A stretch of DNA of 64,000 nucleotides from Bryobacteraceae bacterium (lineage in GTDB: Bacteria; Acidobacteriota; Terriglobia; Bryobacterales; Bryobacteraceae): the NCBI GenBank assembly GCA_019187195.1, contig JABAQT010000004.1, positions 1 to 64,000 on the forward strand. The letters run 5' to 3'. The notes below the pieces were generated by a model. That model did no database searches, was not told the DNA's origin, and was given only the letters and a program-made list of their open reading frames with translations. Position numbers and translations under genes: made by a program. Shown here in pieces: positions 61,457 through 64,000 of the stretch (positions within the stretch are counted from its first letter, which is position 1; every line of letters begins with the position of its first letter).

Positions 61457-64000
61457 TGCGCAGAAAGCCGGCCACGCCGCTCGCCGTGGCGGCGGCCGTA
61501 CTGGGGTTGGTTGCGGCCGCGCCAAACAGGGAAGATCTCCTCTGGCAATACCGGAACCTGGGGAAAGCCTTCTATGAGAATCCGGCCACGCAAGCGCAGG
61601 CGGTGGCTGAATTCAAGAAAGCGCTGGACCTTGCTCCCAATTCCACCCGCGAGGCGCTCAACTACGGGTTAGCGCTGCTGCGCGCGGGCAGAACGGAAGA
61701 GGGGATCGCCGAACTCAAGAAGGCGCAGCGGCAGGATCCCAAGCTGCCGCACACGTGGTTCAATCTCGGCATTGCCTACAAGAAAGCCGGCGAGATGGAA
61801 CAGGCCACCGCCATGTTCGAGCGCATGGGGCAACTGGTTCCGGACGATGCGGTTACCCAGTACAACCTGGGCGTTCTCTACAAGCTTCAGGAGAAGCCGG
61901 CGGCCGCCATGGAGCGCTTCGAAAGAGCCGCGCGGTTGAACCCCAGCCTCGCCGCGCCGCACTTTCAGCTCTACAACGCATACCGTCTTGCGGGGAAGCG
62001 CGAGGAAGCAATGAAGCAACTGGCGCAATTCCAGGCTCTCAAGAAGGCGCAGGAGACATCGGGGAATAGCGAGGACATGGAATGGAACGAGTACGCCGAA
62101 ATCTACGATCCCATTGATCCGTCCCTATCGGCCTTCGACGCCGCCGTTTCCACGCCTCCCCGATTCACAAAGCGAAGAATCGGTCCGGGCGTTGCCGGGG
62201 CCAAGGCTCTGGTCTGGAGCTTCGATAACGACGAGCGCGCCGATGTGCTGGTGTGGAGTTCGACGGGCGGCCGGTTGTATCGCGGCGGCTCCGCTCCCGT
62301 GCCCTCTCCGCTGCTCGATTCGGGGCGGGCGTTCTTCGCCGGGGACGCCGATAATGACGGCTACGCCGACCTTTGCATGTTGACGGGCGGCGGGGCGGAG
62401 TTGTTGTGGAATCGCAAGGGTTCACTCGTGAGGGCTCCGCATGCGCTGGCCGAAGGAGCATTCGCGAAGGCCATCTGGACCGATTACGATCACGATTACG
62501 ATCTCGATCTGCTCCTGCTTGGCGGGAAGACGGTGCTCCTGCGCAACCAGGGCAGCGCCGGGTTCGTGGACCGCACCGCCGATCTGCCGTTCGTCAAAGG
62601 GGAGGCAGTGGACGGGGTTAGCTTCCGCATGATTCCCGACAGCAAGTCGAACGATATCCTGATTACTTACCGGGACAGGACCGCGGTTCTCTATCGCGAC
62701 CGGTTGGCGGGCAAGTTCGAAGCGGTTCCGATGCCGCTGATCCCAGCCGGCGCGGCGCGCCCGCTGGTGTGGGATTGGAACCACGACGGCGCGTTCGACC
62801 TCGCCTTCACGGCGGGAGGAAAGCTCCACCTTCTGGCCAACCAGCATGGCTTGTGGAAGGAGCAGGCCGCGCCCGCGCCCGCCGATGCCACCTTCTGCGA
62901 CTTCAACAATCTCGGGGTGACCGAACTGTGTGGCGGCGGCCAGGTTCACCCGCTCATCGGCGCCGCGCGGAAGATGGAAGGTCTCGGCACACCGCTCGCA
63001 ATCGCCGATTTCAACGCGGATGGCCGGGCCGATGCCATCTCGGCCGATGAATCGGGAACCTGGCTGCACGAGAATGCGACGCCGGTGAAGAACCGCTGGT
63101 TCAGCGTGAAACTCGACGGCGTGAAAAACCTGAAGCTCGGGAGCGGCTCCGAGGTGGAGATCAAAGCGGGGCGCCGCTACCAGAAGAAGCTATATGAAGG
63201 ATATCCGCTGCAGTTCGGCCTGCGCGGGTATCCGCTCATCGATACGGTACGCATTACGTGGCCGAACGGCCTCATCCAGAACGAACCCAGGCAGGCCGCG
63301 GGCCGGATCGCGGAATATAAGGAAGCGCAGCGGCTCTCGGGCAGTTGCCCCATGATCTATACCTGGAACGGGCGTGAATTTTCGTTCCTCACCGACGCGC
63401 TGGGCGGCGCTCCCCTGGGCGCGAGTTCCGGCGGCGGATATTTTCCGACCGATCACGACGAGTACGTTTTCATTCCCGGAGAGGCGCTTCAGGTTCGCGA
63501 TGGCCACTATGATCTGCGCATCACGGAGGAGCTGGGCGAGGTCACCTATCTCGACCACCTGAAGCTGATTGCGGTAGACCATCCGGCGAACAGGGCAGTC
63601 TATTCGAACGACAAGTGGAAATCGCCGCCGTACGCCGATTTCCGGCTCTATCAAACCGGCCGTCGCCTTGGCCCTCGAAGCGCGCGGGACGGCAGGGGAA
63701 CGGATGTGCTCGCCCGCGTGCGTTCGCTCGACGGGGTCTACGCGGATACCTTCCGCCGGACAATGTTGAACACCGCGGAGACACACGCCCTCGAGGTTGA
63801 TTTCGGACCATCCGCTCCCAATCAAGGGGCCTTCCTGGTCCTGACCGGGTGGGTGGATTGGGCCGACGGGAGCACATTCCTCAAGCAGTCACAGGAACCC
63901 GGCAAAGCGCTCACCCCACCCTACCTGCAAGTCCGCGACGGCAAGGGCGAATGGCGCACGGTCATCGAGGACATGGGGATTCCTTCCGGCAAGACGAAGA
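61452..64000 (+). CDS. TPR/FG-GAP/UnbV-type exported protein, 3' end cut by window edge
   Basis: An open frame from the ATGATG at 61452 runs off the right edge with about 849 residues read. It has a signal (LAVAAAVLGLVAAA) and four or so TPRs (AVAEFKKALDLAPNSTREAL, HTWFNLGIAYKKAGEMEQAT, TQYNLGVLYKLQEKPAAAME). FG-GAP/VCBS-like repeats with Asp-rich calcium loops follow: FAGDADNDGYADLCMLT, WTDYDHDYDLDLLLLGG, VWDWNHDGAFDLAF and IADFNADGRADAIS. An ASPIC/UnbV segment (IDTVRITWPNGLIQN) and another module (CPMIYTWNGREFSFLTDALG) follow. This layout is typical of Acidobacteria and of unknown function, perhaps calcium-dependent adhesion or glycan binding. It overlaps the protease stop. Confidence 0.9.

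Overview
The window is a chromosomal segment of a GC-rich Gram-negative bacterium, most likely an Acidobacteriota of the Bryobacter/Solibacter type. That assignment is an inference from gene content: several TonB-dependent receptors with N-terminal carboxypeptidase-regulatory-like domains, a PSCyt1/PSCyt2/PSD1 plus DUF1501 pair, a BACON/InlB-like/SLH surface protease, a TPR/FG-GAP/UnbV-type protein, and many Tat-exported sugar-active or oxidoreductase-like proteins. No phage, insertion sequence, CRISPR array or rRNA was seen. One tRNA, Leu(TAA), is present.

Layout. 1-6.3 kb: a truncated secreted six-hairpin-like protein on the minus strand, diverging from a c-type-cytochrome/PSD1 protein and DUF1501 operon. 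6.4-10.7 kb: an iron-uptake operon (STN-type siderophore receptor, PKHD hydroxylase, PepSY membrane protein). 11.3-15.6 kb: a second TonB receptor on the minus strand, diverging from an ECF sigma factor and its zinc-finger anti-sigma factor. 15.6-19.2 kb: a very large SLH-anchored reprolysin-like protease. 19.5-26.6 kb: a translationally coupled run (lipoprotein, GT39-like membrane protein with a discoidin-like tail, BadF/GlcNAc-type kinase, M20 peptidase), then pgk and a paired SMR/EamA-like transporter. 26.6-28.5 kb: a decayed accessory patch with gene remnants (DUF433, DUF4386, an unidentified fragment), an intact VOC protein and a calycin-like gene that looks internally deleted. 28.5-36.3 kb: two more outer-membrane receptors and a carboxypeptidase-regulatory repeat protein. 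36.3-43.9 kb: a TPR lipoprotein, a VWA/AAA+ pair, a GDPD lipoprotein, and a TrmB regulator with a Tat-exported sugar isomerase-like protein. 43.9-50.8 kb: a CehA/McbA-like metallohydrolase, an exported aldo/keto reductase, a fourth large receptor and an exported Gfo/Idh/MocA protein. 50.9-58.1 kb: tRNA-Leu, a GH29 fucosidase, a PQQ-type dehydrogenase with an odd CX3CH heme motif, a tandemly duplicated divergent promoter, and two secreted TIM-barrel-like proteins. 58.1-64 kb: an overlapping operon of arginase, D-Ala-D-Ala ligase, an S41 protease and a large TPR/FG-GAP/UnbV protein running off the right edge.

How the genes fit together. The gene set suggests a scavenger of complex glycans. Outer-membrane receptors import oligomers or siderophores, exported hydrolases and oxidoreductases (GH29, PQQ enzyme, AKR, Gfo/Idh, isomerase) act on sugars outside the cytoplasm, and cytoplasmic enzymes (GlcNAc-type kinase, phosphoglycerate kinase) feed central metabolism.

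Regulation. Visible elements are ECF/anti-sigma and TrmB regulators, three sigma-70-like promoters, and a recurring pattern in which a TANNNT hexamer lies 4-9 nt before a start codon that lacks a well-placed Shine-Dalgarno sequence. The last pattern suggests leaderless transcripts. Gene families were recognised by reading protein motifs; no database search was possible.
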